DNA of 64,000 bases from Protula sp. h YS-2021 (GCA_949752745.1 OX457029.1:15219891-15283890), one strand, 5' to 3'; counted from the first letter of the stretch, positions 38,801 to 48,231 are shown. The notes: generated by a model from the letters alone, not told the origin. Numbers and translations are program-made.

Positions 38801-39321
38801 TGGTCAAGTATCCCAATGTCAAGTTGTTGTTCAGCGACACCGACAGTCTATGTTACGACATAGAAACGGAAGATATCTACAAGGATATGCAGCAAGATGC
38901 CAACCTGTTTGATACAAGTGACTATCCGCCAGATTTTTTCCTACATTCCAACGTGAACAAAAAAGTGCTTGGGAAAATGAAAGATGAGACGGCGGGTATT
39001 CCCTTTGAAGAGTTTGTTGGACTTCGACCGAAAATGTACAGTATGATGTATGGTGGGAAAGAAAAACGTACGGCCAAAGGCATCACTAGAGCGTGTCAAA
39101 GACGTATGAAACATAAGCAGTATAAAGACAGTTTGTTCAACCAAACGCAAACGATGACTACAGGACACATCATTCGCAGTCATTACCATCAGATTTTCTC
39201 GGAGAAGATGAGGAAAGTGGCTGTCACCCCCTATGACGACAAGCGATATGTGTTGAATGATGGCTATTCCACTTTGGCACATGGACATTACAGTATAGAA
39301 GGGGGAGACACTTCAACTTGA
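35868..39321 (+). pseudogene. Protein-primed DNA polymerase B (Polinton pPolB)
   Basis: Family B polymerase that copies the transposon using a terminal protein as primer. In order: a basic N-terminal region, a GSGWVLDNILYIEVHKA stretch, a Cys/His finger (YCFNCLHGFMRQDLLDKH) near 36745-36805, exonuclease motif I YADFECF at 36901-36921, RGYDSHLI (exonuclease II) near 37324-37347, YLDANNLYCWAMSQ (polymerase motif A) near 38053-38094, KLMNNSVFGKTMENVRKR (motif B) near 38536-38591, and the catalytic FSDTDSL (motif C) near 38830-38850. Start chosen at the ATG at 35868. Broken by two frameshifts (about 36190 and 36440) and by three in-frame stops at 37048-37050 (TAA), 37321-37323 (TAA) and 37945-37947 (TAG). 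The catalytic residues themselves are kept. Inactive as it stands. Confidence 0.95.
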
Positions 39322-39349
39322 GAGTTAGTTGAGGTGTGAACACTGAAGC

Positions 39350-39709
39350 GTGAACATGAATCGGAAAAGATCAGCAACGGAGATGGATACTCTTGCAGAT
39401 ACAGTCAAAGACTTAAAAGTGAACAATCCTGACACTACCATCAAGAAATTGAAAGTGGAGACGGCACCAACACCACAGTCGTGGGATGGAATGCTTTCTC
39501 TAGGAAATGGAAAGTATATCAAGATTATGAAACAAAGCAATGAAGGAGTGGTGAACATTCGTAAATACCTCAGAGATGAGGGAACGGGAAGAAACCGTCC
39601 TACGAAAAAGGGAATTTTGCTGACAATACCTGAATGGAAAATGCTAAAGAAGCAAGTGAAAGAAGTGGATAAAGCTTCGAAGACAAGAAGACGGCGCATA
39701 ACCAGGTGA
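39350..39709 (+). CDS. PC4/Sub1-like single-strand DNA-binding protein
   Basis: 119 codons, starting 29 bases after the polymerase stop. The first 45 residues are charged and disordered. Residues about 48-105 carry LGNGKYIKIMKQ, GVVNIRKYLRD and a GILLTIPEWKMLKKQV helix. This strand-strand-strand-helix order is that of the PC4 coactivator fold, which binds single-stranded DNA. The tail is KTRRRRITR, a likely nuclear signal. A role coating displaced strands during protein-primed replication, or in late transcription, would fit its place next to the polymerase. Intact. Identification is by eye. Confidence 0.7.
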   Translation: MNMNRKRSATEMDTLADTVKDLKVNNPDTTIKKLKVETAPTPQSWDGMLSLGNGKYIKIMKQSNEGVVNIRKYLRDEGTGRNRPTKKGILLTIPEWKMLKKQVKEVDKASKTRRRRITR

Positions 39710-39713
39710 AATC

Positions 39714-40109
39714 ATGAATGCACTCATGTTGAACGGTGGTGTTTACCTTATTGTAAATGAGAGGAATGAAGTGATACTAGGTTCTCGGATAATTTCTGAT
39801 TACCGGTTTAAACCTGAAGTGTGGAAAGACTTTAAAAACATACCGCTTGAACATGGGTTTAAACGCAGACTTGAAAATAAAGTTGAAGTGACGGTGGCTG
39901 AATATGATTCTAACATACGTGTGACATTCTGTAGAAATCTTTTACAGGATTATCCAGAGGATTATAAGGGAGTTGTGCCAGATACTTCACATATAGATTT
40001 GATCCTCTTTAATATCAAGAACTGGCGCGCAGTCTTACGATTCTTGGAAGCTGCCCGCTGTTCGACATCATCCGAGCATAAAGATGGAAGACAATGTGTT
40101 GGATTATAA
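39714..40109 (+). CDS. PC4-like protein 2 (putative)
   Basis: 131 codons, beginning four bases after the previous stop. It has a central KVEVTVAEYDSNIRVTF strand pair and an IDLILFNIKNWRAVLRFLE end, resembling the strand-then-helix tail of PC4 proteins. It overlaps the start of the next frame by 26 bases. Probably a diverged relative of its upstream neighbour with the same general role. The family link is tentative. The last 20 residues, after CSTSSEH, look unrelated to the rest and may reflect a frameshift. Confidence 0.55.
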   Translation: MNALMLNGGVYLIVNERNEVILGSRIISDYRFKPEVWKDFKNIPLEHGFKRRLENKVEVTVAEYDSNIRVTFCRNLLQDYPEDYKGVVPDTSHIDLILFNIKNWRAVLRFLEAARCSTSSEHKDGRQCVGL

Positions 40110-40425
40110 TCCCATTACACACGGATTCTCATCTATGAGAAACTTATGTGATGGCATTGTCCTAAAACATTTTGGAAAGTATATCATTCTATCGCCTGAC
40201 GAACAATCTGTGTTGAAAGAACATCTAGAGAAGTTGAGGATACCTGGCTTTCTCCTAATACTCTCAAATGATATAGAAGTGCGTGTGACTGAGAACGGTC
40301 TAGACGTGTTTGTACAATTTCGCCAATATGACGAGCTTGCAGAACGATACGACTACATCACCCTCAACACAGTGGAATGGTGCGCTCTGTTACAAGCATT
40401 GGATTGGAAAGAACCTCACGCTTGA
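40084..40425 (+). CDS. PC4-like protein 3 (putative)
   Basis: 113 codons. It shows an IILSPDEQSVLKEHLEKL helix, then DIEVRVTENGLDVFVQF strands and an ITLNTVEWCALLQALDW helix. The arrangement repeats that of the previous two genes, which suggests a small tandem family. Overlapping starts imply one transcript. No enzyme motif is visible. Confidence 0.55.
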   Translation: MEDNVLDYNPITHGFSSMRNLCDGIVLKHFGKYIILSPDEQSVLKEHLEKLRIPGFLLILSNDIEVRVTENGLDVFVQFRQYDELAERYDYITLNTVEWCALLQALDWKEPHA

Positions 40426-40486
40426 ATTCAAAGAGGAAGGAGTGCAACTCATGTGAGGCACCAAGTCCATTGAGCTGACACAGCCC

Positions 40487-40660
40487 ATGTGCGTTATGGT
40501 GATGGACATTGACATAAATGAAGATGGATATGAACTGAAACTGTCTGAACATGAAGATGTTAAAATAATAAAGTTTGGTAATGGAAAGTGTTATGTGAGC
40601 TTTCATGGCATTTACAAACGTGAATGTAATGTCTATGATACATATATTAATTTAGATTAG
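40487..40660 (+). CDS. Short fourth member of the PC4-like cluster (fragment)
   Basis: 58 codons from the ATG at 40487 to the TAG at 40658-40660, with VKIIKFGNGKCYVSF and a YDTYINLD end. An in-frame stop just upstream (TGA near 40453) separates it from a possible longer N-terminus. Probably a decayed member of the same set. Confidence 0.4.
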   Translation: MCVMVMDIDINEDGYELKLSEHEDVKIIKFGNGKCYVSFHGIYKRECNVYDTYINLD

Positions 40661-40945
40661 TATGAATGGCATGTGTTTATCTATGGATTGAATGTATTTG
40701 TAAAATAAAAGTTTGATGTAAAATAATTGTAAAAATGTAAATAATGTATAAAACAATAAACAAAGAATGTCGTATACAACTGTCTTGTTTATTTACAATA
40801 TTCATAATACAATTCACAATTACCAACTAATACAACTAATACAACATCAATAAAATAATGGCTTATAATGCCTATATACAAAATCCTTTACCATATTCAT
40901 AATACAATTCCCAATTACCAACTACTAAATACAACTAATATAACA
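40661..40945. other. Convergence zone of the Polinton gene blocks
   Basis: AT-rich DNA where the rightward and leftward gene blocks meet. AATAAA-type signals occur in both orientations (for example AATAAACAAAG near 40756, and TTTATT near 40789), as expected for two 3' ends. Contains copy 1 of a 95-bp duplication. Confidence 0.65.
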
Positions 40946-40991
40946 TCAATAAAATAATGGCTTATAATGCCTATATACAAAATCCTTTACA
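40798..40991. repeat. 95-bp tandem duplication at the protease 3' end
   Basis: 40798-40892 and 40893-40991 are near-identical direct copies (ATATTCATAATACAATTC, AATGGCTTATAATGCC, AAAATCCTTTAC). Copy 2 contains the last codons and stop of the protease gene. Copy 1 is the duplicated 3' tail. Confidence 0.9.
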
Positions 40992-41383
40992 ACAAAATCA
41001 CCATCACTTCTTCTTAATACATCAATGATTTCAAAAGGACTATGTCCTCGAGCTCTTTGAATTATATAATACACACAATAAAATCCACATGTAGATGATA
41101 TCGGTGTTTGCAATGGAACTGAATTATAAATGAAATTAAACTTTAAAAACTTATTCAAACGACTGTCTATAGGTAAAAGTCCATAAGAGTCAAACTATTC
41201 TGCAGGGTCTTTGTCATAATATACTGCCACCCAATGCTCTCCTGGCTCATCATGATCGTCTGTGTTGATGACACAGGCACCACGTTGTAAAGATGGTAAC
41301 TGGTCCATGGAAAACACACCTTGAAACAAGTCTTTTGTCGCGGCATCATGGGATAGGATGGTTTCTATCTGCTTCCTATTCAT
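40946..41383 (-). pseudogene. Adenovirus-type cysteine protease (virion maturation)
   Basis: 146 codons. Catalytic elements are visible: GEHWVAVYYD with the active histidine, FDSYGLLP following it, and STCGFYCVYYIIQ with the nucleophilic cysteine near the C-terminal third. In Polintons and adenoviruses this enzyme processes capsid precursors. A TAG at 41195-41197 interrupts the frame just before FDSYG. The start ATG (41383-41381) overlaps the stop of the capsid gene by ATGA, so the two are translated from one transcript. Confidence 0.92.
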
Positions 41384-42753
41384 GACTGGTAGTCGAATTG
41401 AATGCTACGATTTGCACTTATTTCAACAATGTTATCAAATTCAGCATACACTATAACATTGACTGTATTTTGCAAGGCACCAGCAAAATTCATTTCTAAT
41501 CGCAAATTCCCATGCTTGATAAGGGCATAATGATCATCACCATCATAATCAGGTCTTAAGTCAAACGAAAGTAAAGCATAACCTCTAGGCCAATCTTCCC
41601 GTTTTATAATGGAACTTTTCTAACCATTCAATCTGTCAAAAGATTTGTAAAGCGTTTCAAAAGCATCAAGATATTTGCCTCGATTTATATCAAGTTTGAG
41701 AGGTTTGGATAGGACTGGTTCACCATCCGTGTAAAGTTGCATAAAGTTTAGAAAAAAATGATCAAAATTGTATGGATTTCTCTTTACTGTTCCAGCAAAG
41801 GCTTCATTATGAACTAGTCCAATGACAATACGTTTTGGTAATTGGCCTAAAAAGATGTTATCTTTCACAAAAGATTGAAATCCAGCTGGAATAGCTAACA
41901 CTTTACACTCTTTTCTAGTAATAATAAACTTAGCAGGACTTTTCATCAATGCATCTGGATGTCCTAACTGAATACCTGGACTAACCCTCACTTTGCGAAT
42001 GGTTAAAAACGCATCTCTCACTTCTACTTTATAACCATTATTTGCAGCCATTAATACATATTCATCTTTTTGTCTGTGTAAACGTTATTTCATACTAATA
42101 CCATTTGGAAGATAGCGATCTTGCTCAAACAAATCTACCCTTAAACCGCCTGTTAGCGTAAACTCACGGCCTAGACGTGTATACAAATAACGATTATGTA
42201 AACCATTATTTCCCTGCAGAGCTACATCACCAACCTCAACATTTACATGAAAACCTGCTACATATCTTTCATGATTAGCTCTTTTCACCTCATGACTATT
42301 CATTGACCCAGCAGTATCTTTATAGATGAGACGTAGAGAGCGCTCAGAATGGAGACTTTCTTCCGAGTCATGAATGAGATGAGATATGATGCTGGTATAA
42401 CCATGGGTATTGTTACTATGTGATACCAAACGATCATTTAGAAACAATTCAATATTGGACCATAACCCATTAAACAAATCATTGATACATGATACATCAT
42501 CATCGACATTGCATGGTGTTCCATCAGCTTTTACAATGCGATATACAATATGAGGTCTACTGTTCTTTAAATCTAGATATTCTTCTGTACTCGCAGGAAT
42601 GTAGAATTCTATTGGAGCGCCCTCTCTAATGGTAGTGAGTGGTTGATAGTCCACATTATAACTTTTTTCTACAGCAGTTTGCGTTGGTGGTATGTGAAAC
42701 CATTCTAATTTAGAAAGACTACATACACAAGAATGATTATGAATTAAAGACAT
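41380..42753 (-). pseudogene. Major capsid protein (double jelly-roll)
   Basis: 458 codons from the ATG at 42753 to the TGA at 41382-41380, the usual size for Polinton capsid proteins. N-terminal: TREGAPIEFYIPAS, then LWSNIELFLNDRLVSHSNN. C-terminal: GYALLSFDLRPDYDGDDHY, a GNLRLEMNFAGALQNTVN block and IVYAEFDN, all regular features of this family. It would form the trimeric capsomer. Two in-frame stops, TAA at 42087-42085 and TAG at 41622-41620, make it a pseudogene, with no frameshift. It overlaps the small basic gene upstream by 10 bases and the protease downstream by four. Confidence 0.93.
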
Positions 42754-43112
42754 GATTTAAAAATATCTTTCTTATATTTTGTTGATGTTATCCGTTTAGC
42801 TGCCTTTCGCCTTCTGACAGGTTTTGCAGGTTGTGCTCTCTTTTGTCCTCCTAACACATCACCAGTGACACGTTGTGCTACTAGGCCTGTTACATCTTTC
42901 GCGACATCTTTCGCAGCCTTTTTAAGATGTGGTGCAACGATTTTAGCCCCTGCCTTAAGCAGTGGAATAGCTTTGCGAGCCAATGATCCCAATATTGAAC
43001 CAATACCATCTCCACATTGTATTCGTGCTCCTTTAAATCCTGGTAATTCCCCGCCCACTTGACGAAGAAAATGGTTGCGATATGCAGACGGATCGTGTGT
43101 ATATGCTTTCAT
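42744..43112 (-). CDS. Small basic virion protein (adenovirus pX/pVI-like)
   Basis: 122 codons, intact. It has a glycine-rich segment (GDGIGSILGSLARKAIPLL) that could form an amphipathic membrane-active helix, an alanine/lysine helix (KIVAPHLKKAAKDVAKDV), and a very basic tail with PVRRRKAAKR. Similar small proteins sit between the capsid genes of Polintons and are compared with adenovirus core or membrane-lytic proteins. Its ATG overlaps the stop of the penton-like gene (ATGA). Confidence 0.75.
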   Translation of the reverse strand: MKAYTHDPSAYRNHFLRQVGGELPGFKGARIQCGDGIGSILGSLARKAIPLLKAGAKIVAPHLKKAAKDVAKDVTGLVAQRVTGDVLGGQKRAQPAKPVRRRKAAKRITSTKYKKDIFKSCL

Positions 43113-43849
43113 AATGGTCGAAAATGAAGTTTACATATCACTTTCCCAGTTTGAAATGACACATTATGACCTATGTCATCCTTAATATCCATTTCTATTG
43201 TGTCAAATTTGGATGTGTTTACAGTGACGTAATGAGGTTCTTCATAAGTTTTCATAACAATATCACCATCATACCCTTCAATGGGAACAGAACGTAGTAA
43301 AGGAACATAATAATCTCCGACTACTTGTGGCTCACAAATGCTACAGTAGACATAAAGTGTATAAAATCCATGTTTCACATCGGATTGATGTTCAGCAGGA
43401 CCGGATTCTTTATACCATTTATCTGGTTTAAATCCTAAAATCTCAGCTAATCCAGTAGAAAAGACAATATCATAAGCATCTCTTAAAATAAGAGAAACTT
43501 TTCGACTAATTTTATCATACTTTAACCTAATAGGGTTTACATTAATAGATTTTTGTAATTCTGCATTTATTGCAGTACATATTTCAGGTATCTATCCGTA
43601 GTAACCATATGGAATATAAACTGGATAAAATACATCTGACGATGATCGATAATGAAGAGTATAGTCTATTCCTGGCCTCATTGTCGTCCATGTGTGTGGG
43701 TATTGGATTTCAGCTAAGGCTACTTCATATTTTTCGTTCAAATATATTGTACGAGGTAAACGAATTTGATAAGTAGACGCCTTATTAATAGGATAATAGT
43801 TCAAACTAGCAATGCTAGGTAAAGTTATATAAAAACTTGTTGACTCCAT
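43109..43849 (-). pseudogene. Minor capsid protein (penton-like single jelly-roll)
   Basis: 247 codons. It begins MESTSFYITLPSIASLNYYP and has KYEVALAEIQYPHTW, the usual N-terminal signature of Polinton penton proteins, and a C-terminal beta-rich half ending in VICKLHFRPL. It would occupy the capsid vertices. A TAG at 43594-43592 breaks the frame one third of the way in. No frameshift is seen. Confidence 0.9.
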
Positions 43850-43909
43850 GATGACTAAATCGTTTGTGTGATGTAGATTAACTAGATGTGTCTATACATT
43901 ACTTCATGT

Positions 43910-44071
43910 TTAACCCTCGTCATCTCCATTGCTGTCTACATTGTCGTCTAAATTGCTATCTACATTGCGATCTACTACTTCTCCTTGACAACAAGCAATG
44001 ACACACCTAATTTTTACAGGAATAGTATTTCCATTTTCTTTACAACAGCCCCAATAACTCTTTAATCCGTG
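43910..44071 (-). CDS. Short Cys-rich acidic ORF, no clear start
   Basis: Frame reading SYWGCCKENGNTIPVK, then a VIACCQGE block and an acidic tail of repeated VDSN/DDN units, ending at the TAA at 43912-43910. The tail repeats a GTAGATAGCAAT-like 18-bp word. There is no ATG in the open part and an in-frame stop precedes it, so it may be a truncated gene. It resembles nothing I can name. Confidence 0.3.
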   Translation of the reverse strand, partial: HGLKSYWGCCKENGNTIPVKIRCVIACCQGEVVDRNVDSNLDDNVDSNGDDEG

Positions 44072-44512
44072 TTAAAACGTTTCCCATCCTTCTGGAAACA
44101 ACATTTGTTGACGTTGTTGTATCTCTTTTGTAATATCTGCACGAGTTGTCTTTTTACCAAAAACAGTTTTTGGAATATTAGCGTCTACAATTTCCTCAAT
44201 AAACTGCTTCCAACCATGTGGTGGTTCTCGTCGTTCTTTTCTTCTTGTAGAAACCAATGCTTCTTTCAAAAAATCAATAATGTTAGAATTTGGAATGACA
44301 GTACCCGCTTTTAAAACAAGTTCATTTTTATCTGTCCATCTCGTACCATATTTCTTCAGTTCCGCTAGAAGTTGTGTTAGTTTTACATGATAAATAGGTT
44401 GAAAATGGGTTAGAAACTGCTGGGACTTTTCTAATTTTTTTGCTTTGGATGATGTAACAGACTTTTGTTGTGATTGAGTTGTTCGTAAATGACGTCCAAG
44501 AACTTGAGACAT
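44072..44512 (-). CDS. Conserved Polinton protein of unknown function, 146 aa
   Basis: Intact frame. It contains TRWTDKNELVLKAG, SNIIDFLKEALVST and HGWKQFIEEIVDANIPKT. A protein with a W...G..I..SNI.DL... pattern and a following PxGW segment recurs next to capsid genes in Polintons. It is mostly helical and charged, with no catalytic motif. Probably structural or an assembly factor, judging from position only. Confidence 0.65.
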   Translation of the reverse strand: MSQVLGRHLRTTQSQQKSVTSSKAKKLEKSQQFLTHFQPIYHVKLTQLLAELKKYGTRWTDKNELVLKAGTVIPNSNIIDFLKEALVSTRRKERREPPHGWKQFIEEIVDANIPKTVFGKKTTRADITKEIQQRQQMLFPEGWETF

Positions 44513-44649
44513 TTCTATTGCCTTTTCACGAGTGCGTTTCCCACGTTAAAGTTTATTCACTTTCGATTTAATTTCACCATCTTTTCCCTTCTTTTCTTAC
44601 AACATTTTATATTCATATTCAGGAATGAGAACCATTTTCATAGTATGTT

Positions 44650-44937
44650 TCATTTTAACAGCAACTGAGCTAACAAAGGTAATGCAAATTTAGCAATAGC
44701 TCCAATGAATCCTCCTTTCTGACTAACCAACTTCTTTTTTCTTTGAAGTGATATCTTCTTATCTGCCAATGTGCGTAGGGTATGACGTTTACGCTTGAAT
44801 TCCTTATACATTTTTGAGCTTAAGGGTAAATGTCCTCGCAATATATTCAAGCAAATTTCAAACAAGCTAGTTAATTCCTCCTTAGTAGCTTGTTGTAACA
44901 AGGATTTACGTCGTTTAGGCCCGCTGTGTGCGAGCAA
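44650..44937 (-). CDS. Conserved Polinton small protein, 95 aa, with hydrophobic C-terminus
   Basis: Begins with a GPKRRKSLLQQATKEELTSL helix and a basic middle (LADKKISLQRKKKL), and ends in KGGFIGAIAKFALPLLAQLL. This basic body with a glycine-phenylalanine hydrophobic tail is a repeated feature of proteins next to Polinton capsid genes. The tail could insert into membranes, like the lytic peptide of adenovirus protein VI. Intact. Confidence 0.7.
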   Translation of the reverse strand: MLAHSGPKRRKSLLQQATKEELTSLFEICLNILRGHLPLSSKMYKEFKRKRHTLRTLADKKISLQRKKKLVSQKGGFIGAIAKFALPLLAQLLLK

Positions 44938-44968
44938 GTGAAGAAAAGGTTGATTCGCTTGAATACGT

Positions 44969-45630
44969 TTAGACGTCTTGGCTGCGAATGGTCAAGTGAC
45001 TTGGTTCTTGTTCATACGCTACTTTATCAACATATACGTAATGTGTATCTTTTGATAAAATGCCTGTACGAATACGTAATTGATCATTCGTCTTCGGCTT
45101 CAAATCAATGAATAAATAGCCATGAGGTTTGCTGGTAGCATCTTGATAGGCTTCTATGAGAAATTTAGATTTTCCAGGATACATTTGTCGCGCTAATGTA
45201 CTTATTTGTTGACTGTCTATCTAGGATTTTTAAACAGAATGATGTAATGTGTATTCGAACTAATATTTCGCATTTCTCTACCATGATGGAACAAATTACG
45301 CACAATAAAAATAATGCTTAGATTTTGATGACTGCTGCCAACACTAAAGAGACGTGTCATACGCTCATTACTATAACATTTGGTCATTAAGTCATCAATG
45401 ATGAGTAAGTTTGGTTTTTTCGGGTTAAAACGCTCTTCAATGTCATCTGGAATGCCTTGGTAAAATTCCACACCCTTCATTCCCTTTTATAAAGGCTGAT
45501 CTGCTGCATAGATCCATAAAATGGTTTTTGGAGAGGGTTTAATTAACTTTTGTTCTAGAATTTCTCTAACTAGAGACGTTTTACCACTGCCTGTAGGTCC
45601 AGAGACCAAACATGTGAATGGATGCTTCAT
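44969..45630 (-). pseudogene. FtsK/HerA-type genome-packaging ATPase
   Basis: Starts at the ATG at 45630 with MKHPFTCLVSGPTGSGKTSL (Walker A, GPTGSGKT). Walker B is NLLIIDDLM near 45420-45395. Then come SVGSSHQNLSIIF and FKNPR. The C-terminal part has ARQMYPGKSKFLIEAYQDAT and PHGYLFIDLKP. It would pump DNA into capsids. Breaks: TAA at 45489-45487 and a frameshift near 45220, where two extra bases (TA) lie after the FKNPR codons. Confidence 0.93.
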
Positions 45631-46729
45631 TTTTGAATATCCGTTTCTTTCACCCAACTGTTAAACTTCTTTGGCCAACCTAACCACTTCACAAATAATT
45701 CTTTAACACCTCCTCTTCTTCGTGTTTTCAACACCTTTTCAATTCTGTAGACAGATTCAATATCTTTTGTTACTTTCTGCAGTTCTTCTTCATAGAAAGA
45801 TCCATCAATATCCTCGTCTAAAAAGTCTTTCACGCGATATAAGTGTATTCCTTGCTTCTTACAACGATGTGTGATAATAGACTTCTTGCGTCTACTTTAT
45901 ATGATAATCCCGTTGAAATACATATTTTATGTGGGAAATGCGAACCTGATCACCAATTTTAAATTTGTAAGGTTTTTTCTTCTTTGGTTTCAATTTCAAT
46001 TTGTCTACATACATATACTTCCACACTTTTGATTCGATGTCTTTACGAATATTTGCTGGAGCATACTTATTAGGGAGGGAGCCATGGGGTCTATGGTTGT
46101 AATTATACACTAAGTCTGGAAGGATGTCCATATAGCGATAAGTTTGATTATGTAGGAAATATCGATACATCATTCCCTTTAGAGTACGAATGACTCTCTC
46201 AGCAAAGTTGGCTTTGGTTTCATTCTTTGTTGTATAGGCATGTATTCCCTCCTTCTTCAAACATGCTTTTACCCATCTGTTTTTAAATTCAGTTCCTTTA
46301 TCTGACCTTAGAGTTCGTGGTCTTCGTTGTGTTTCATGAAAATTTTTTTGAAAGGCTTCTATGACACTGGTATGTGATTTATTAGGTATTGGTTGCACCC
46401 ACAAATATTTGGAAAACACATCAATGACAACCAATAAAAAGCGGGTGTTATCATTATAGGGAGCTATGTTTCCCATGTCAGCTAAATCAATATCCCACAT
46501 GTCATCAATTCCACGTGTAATGACACGTTGCCTTTTAAACCTATATTTTACAGGTTGTAGTAAACTGAAGGCATTTTGATCCTGTAACCATTTCTTCACT
46601 CACTTGCGAATGAGTGACTGGTTGATGATGTTTTTTTAATATGTGATAAAGTTTGGAAGGGCCAGCAAATGCCCCAGGTTGTCCAGGTTTAAAGTAAATA
46701 TTGGTTAAGTAGTCTTTCCACGTCGACAT
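45627..46729 (-). pseudogene. Retroviral-type integrase with chromodomain
   Basis: DDE integrase that inserts the element and makes the 6-bp target duplication. N-terminal region from MSTWKDYLTNIYFKPGQPG. Catalytic core: DDMWDIDLADMGNIA (first Asp), LLVVIDVFSKYLWVQPI, TLRSDKGTEFKN (second Asp), NETKANFAERVIRTLK (Glu). C-terminal chromodomain: YRIEKVLKTRRRGGVKELFV and WVKETDI. Breaks: a 4-bp tandem duplication (GTGA twice) near 46600, a TAG at 45894-45892, and a one-base shift near 45885. The last codons overlap the start of the ATPase gene. Confidence 0.95.
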
Positions 46730-46869
46730 GATGAATGAAAAAGCACTTCTCAACAGAACACGTTTTATTTTATAACTCAATCAACATATTTTACAAATCA
46801 AGTATTGATACAATGGTGTGAATAACTGGAGACCATTTGTCTTCAATGAACACTAACCAACTACTGAGT

Positions 46870-47118
46870 TTATCTAATGTAATAGCATCCATATTTTTCA
46901 CAACGTTGATTTGCATTCTCTAACACTTTATCTAAATGAATATAATATTTAGCTTCATTTCAGTATGAATAGACACATGCAGAATGACAAGTATGTTCTG
47001 AACACTTTTCATGTTGACAAGCAGGACATACTATACATGCAAACTATTTTACAGCTAATAACATTTCTTCACAATACGTTTTTTGTACAATATATTGCCT
47101 TAATGTAACGTCTTTCAT
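46870..47118 (-). pseudogene. Small Cys/His-rich ORF with two in-frame stops
   Basis: 83-codon frame starting at an ATG that overlaps the stop of the preceding gene (TAATG). It contains ACIVCPACQHEKCSEHTCHS, a dense cysteine cluster likely to bind zinc. In-frame stops lie before and after this cluster. A second cysteine-rich tail of similar flavour ends the gene at 48232. Function unknown. Coding status is inferred from the start/stop overlap and the cysteine pattern. Confidence 0.4.
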
Positions 47119-47395
47119 TATACTGCAGCATAGATTAACCACTCTCTCACTTCATCAAACAGTCTTGGATCAAATCGAGCAAAGTGATATGTTGCTTCCA
47201 CATCAAACTCCTCAGCTCCAGCAAAGTTTGACTCTTTGATGAAATCCTTACACAAGTTTGACAAGTTCAGCATGGAATGAGTAAGTTCCCAATAGATGTC
47301 AAAGTGTTCCAGTTGTGTTCAACAGTTCCAAAACGTGCTAGTTCACTTATCATATAGTCCACAAACTTGTTCTTGAAACATGCTTCTACATCCAT
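47118..47395 (-). pseudogene. Polinton accessory family X, copy 1
   Basis: Starts MDVEACFKNKFVDYMISELA. After a frameshift near 47320 it continues with HFDIYWELTHSMLNLSNL, KDFIKESNFAGAEEFDVEAT and YHFARFDPRLFDEV. The order of conserved features (FK...VD at the start, an aromatic-rich LxHxDxxWxxxxHS helix, FxxES/EC, then a D.D..... A block) matches the genes at 47906-48208 and 48886-49314. I do not recognise the family. It is all-helical and acidic with no enzyme motif. Confidence 0.6.
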
Positions 47396-47467
47396 CCATC
47401 CATATATTTGCTAAAAACATGTCTGCACACCATGACGTTTGATAAGATAATGAAAAGTCTCACCACA

Positions 47468-47942
47468 ACATTTCAAACAACTTTCCCATAATATTCTGAC
47501 CAGGATATGAAGAAGATGACAATTGTTTCACACCAGCTCCTCACCAATGATCATATGTTGCTTCAACTAAAGTTTTGTCTTTACATTCTTTTAACTTGTT
47601 GCGAAACAATACACACTGATTCCATTTGACTTGTAAAACATCTTGTATTTTGCTTCTCTTCACTGTATACCATAACGGACATGGCTTTATCACTTTAGCA
47701 ATACGTTTTGCTTCATATCCATTTCTACATGAAGCAATGGCTGAAGCAATATCTTGGCGGTGATGAAAAACTGCGTTCTCATATTGATACAAAGCTTCAC
47801 TTGAGTTGAACACATGTCCATACTTTTCAAGTCGTGTTGGAAACATGTTTGAAAGAACGTCTTTGTGACCGCTAAATAGTACAAGATTCTCCACGTTGAC
47901 TTTGTTTATTCTGACATGTCGGTTTCCTCTTCTTTGCAGCAA
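47468..47942 (-). pseudogene. NADAR-domain protein (YbiA-like)
   Basis: The N-terminal 133 codons give VLFSGHKDVLSNMFP, HVFNSSEALYQYENAV, GYEAKRIAKV, a WNQCVLFRNKLKEC helix and TLVEATYDHW. After a TGA at 47543-47541 the same frame goes on with GAGVKQLSS, then a PGQNIMGKLFEML end. This is the full series of NADAR motifs, up to the WGxG and G.N..G..L blocks. NADAR proteins are glycosidases that act on ADP-ribose-linked substrates, and some remove ADP-ribose from nucleotides or DNA bases. In a Polinton this suggests an anti-defence or DNA-metabolism role (inferred). The TGA truncates it here. Confidence 0.8.
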
Positions 47943-48208
47943 TCTCTCAAATAATCAACCACGGTGAAATATACTTCCACGTCAGCGCGGGCAGAATAAA
48001 GCGCAGAATCAAAGTCAAAGTCAGAATCTTCTATTCCACTTTTATGACATTCTCCAAGAAATCTTGAATGTAGTTCAATCACATCAAGACTATGATGCAA
48101 AACATCCCAAAAAGCGTCTAAATGATAAAGTTGATAGTCTGGAGTGCTACAGCAGGCAAGTTTAGCAATCATCAAGTCAACATAAGCCTTTTTAAAACAC
48201 ACGTCCAT
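47906..48208 (-). CDS. Polinton accessory family X, copy 2 (intact)
   Basis: 100 codons, the only uninterrupted copy. It begins MDVCFKKAYVDLMIAKLACC, then HLDAFWDVLHHSLDVIEL, RFLGECHKSGIEDSDFDFDS and YFTVVDYLRDCCKEEE. Predicted helical and acidic. It overlaps the NADAR start by 37 bases, which implies a shared transcript. The family is unknown to me. Three tandem diverged copies in one element suggest it has been selected for variety, as with host-interaction proteins, but that is inference. Confidence 0.7.
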   Translation of the reverse strand: MDVCFKKAYVDLMIAKLACCSTPDYQLYHLDAFWDVLHHSLDVIELHSRFLGECHKSGIEDSDFDFDSALYSARADVEVYFTVVDYLRDCCKEEETDMSE

Positions 48209-48231
48209 CTTGTTTCAGTGTCTTATGACTT

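Noticed and set aside
36403..39321. Alternative genetic code or stop readthrough in the Polinton genes
   Set aside because: All three stop codons occur, at positions with no common expected residue, and frameshifts are also present, so decay explains them better.
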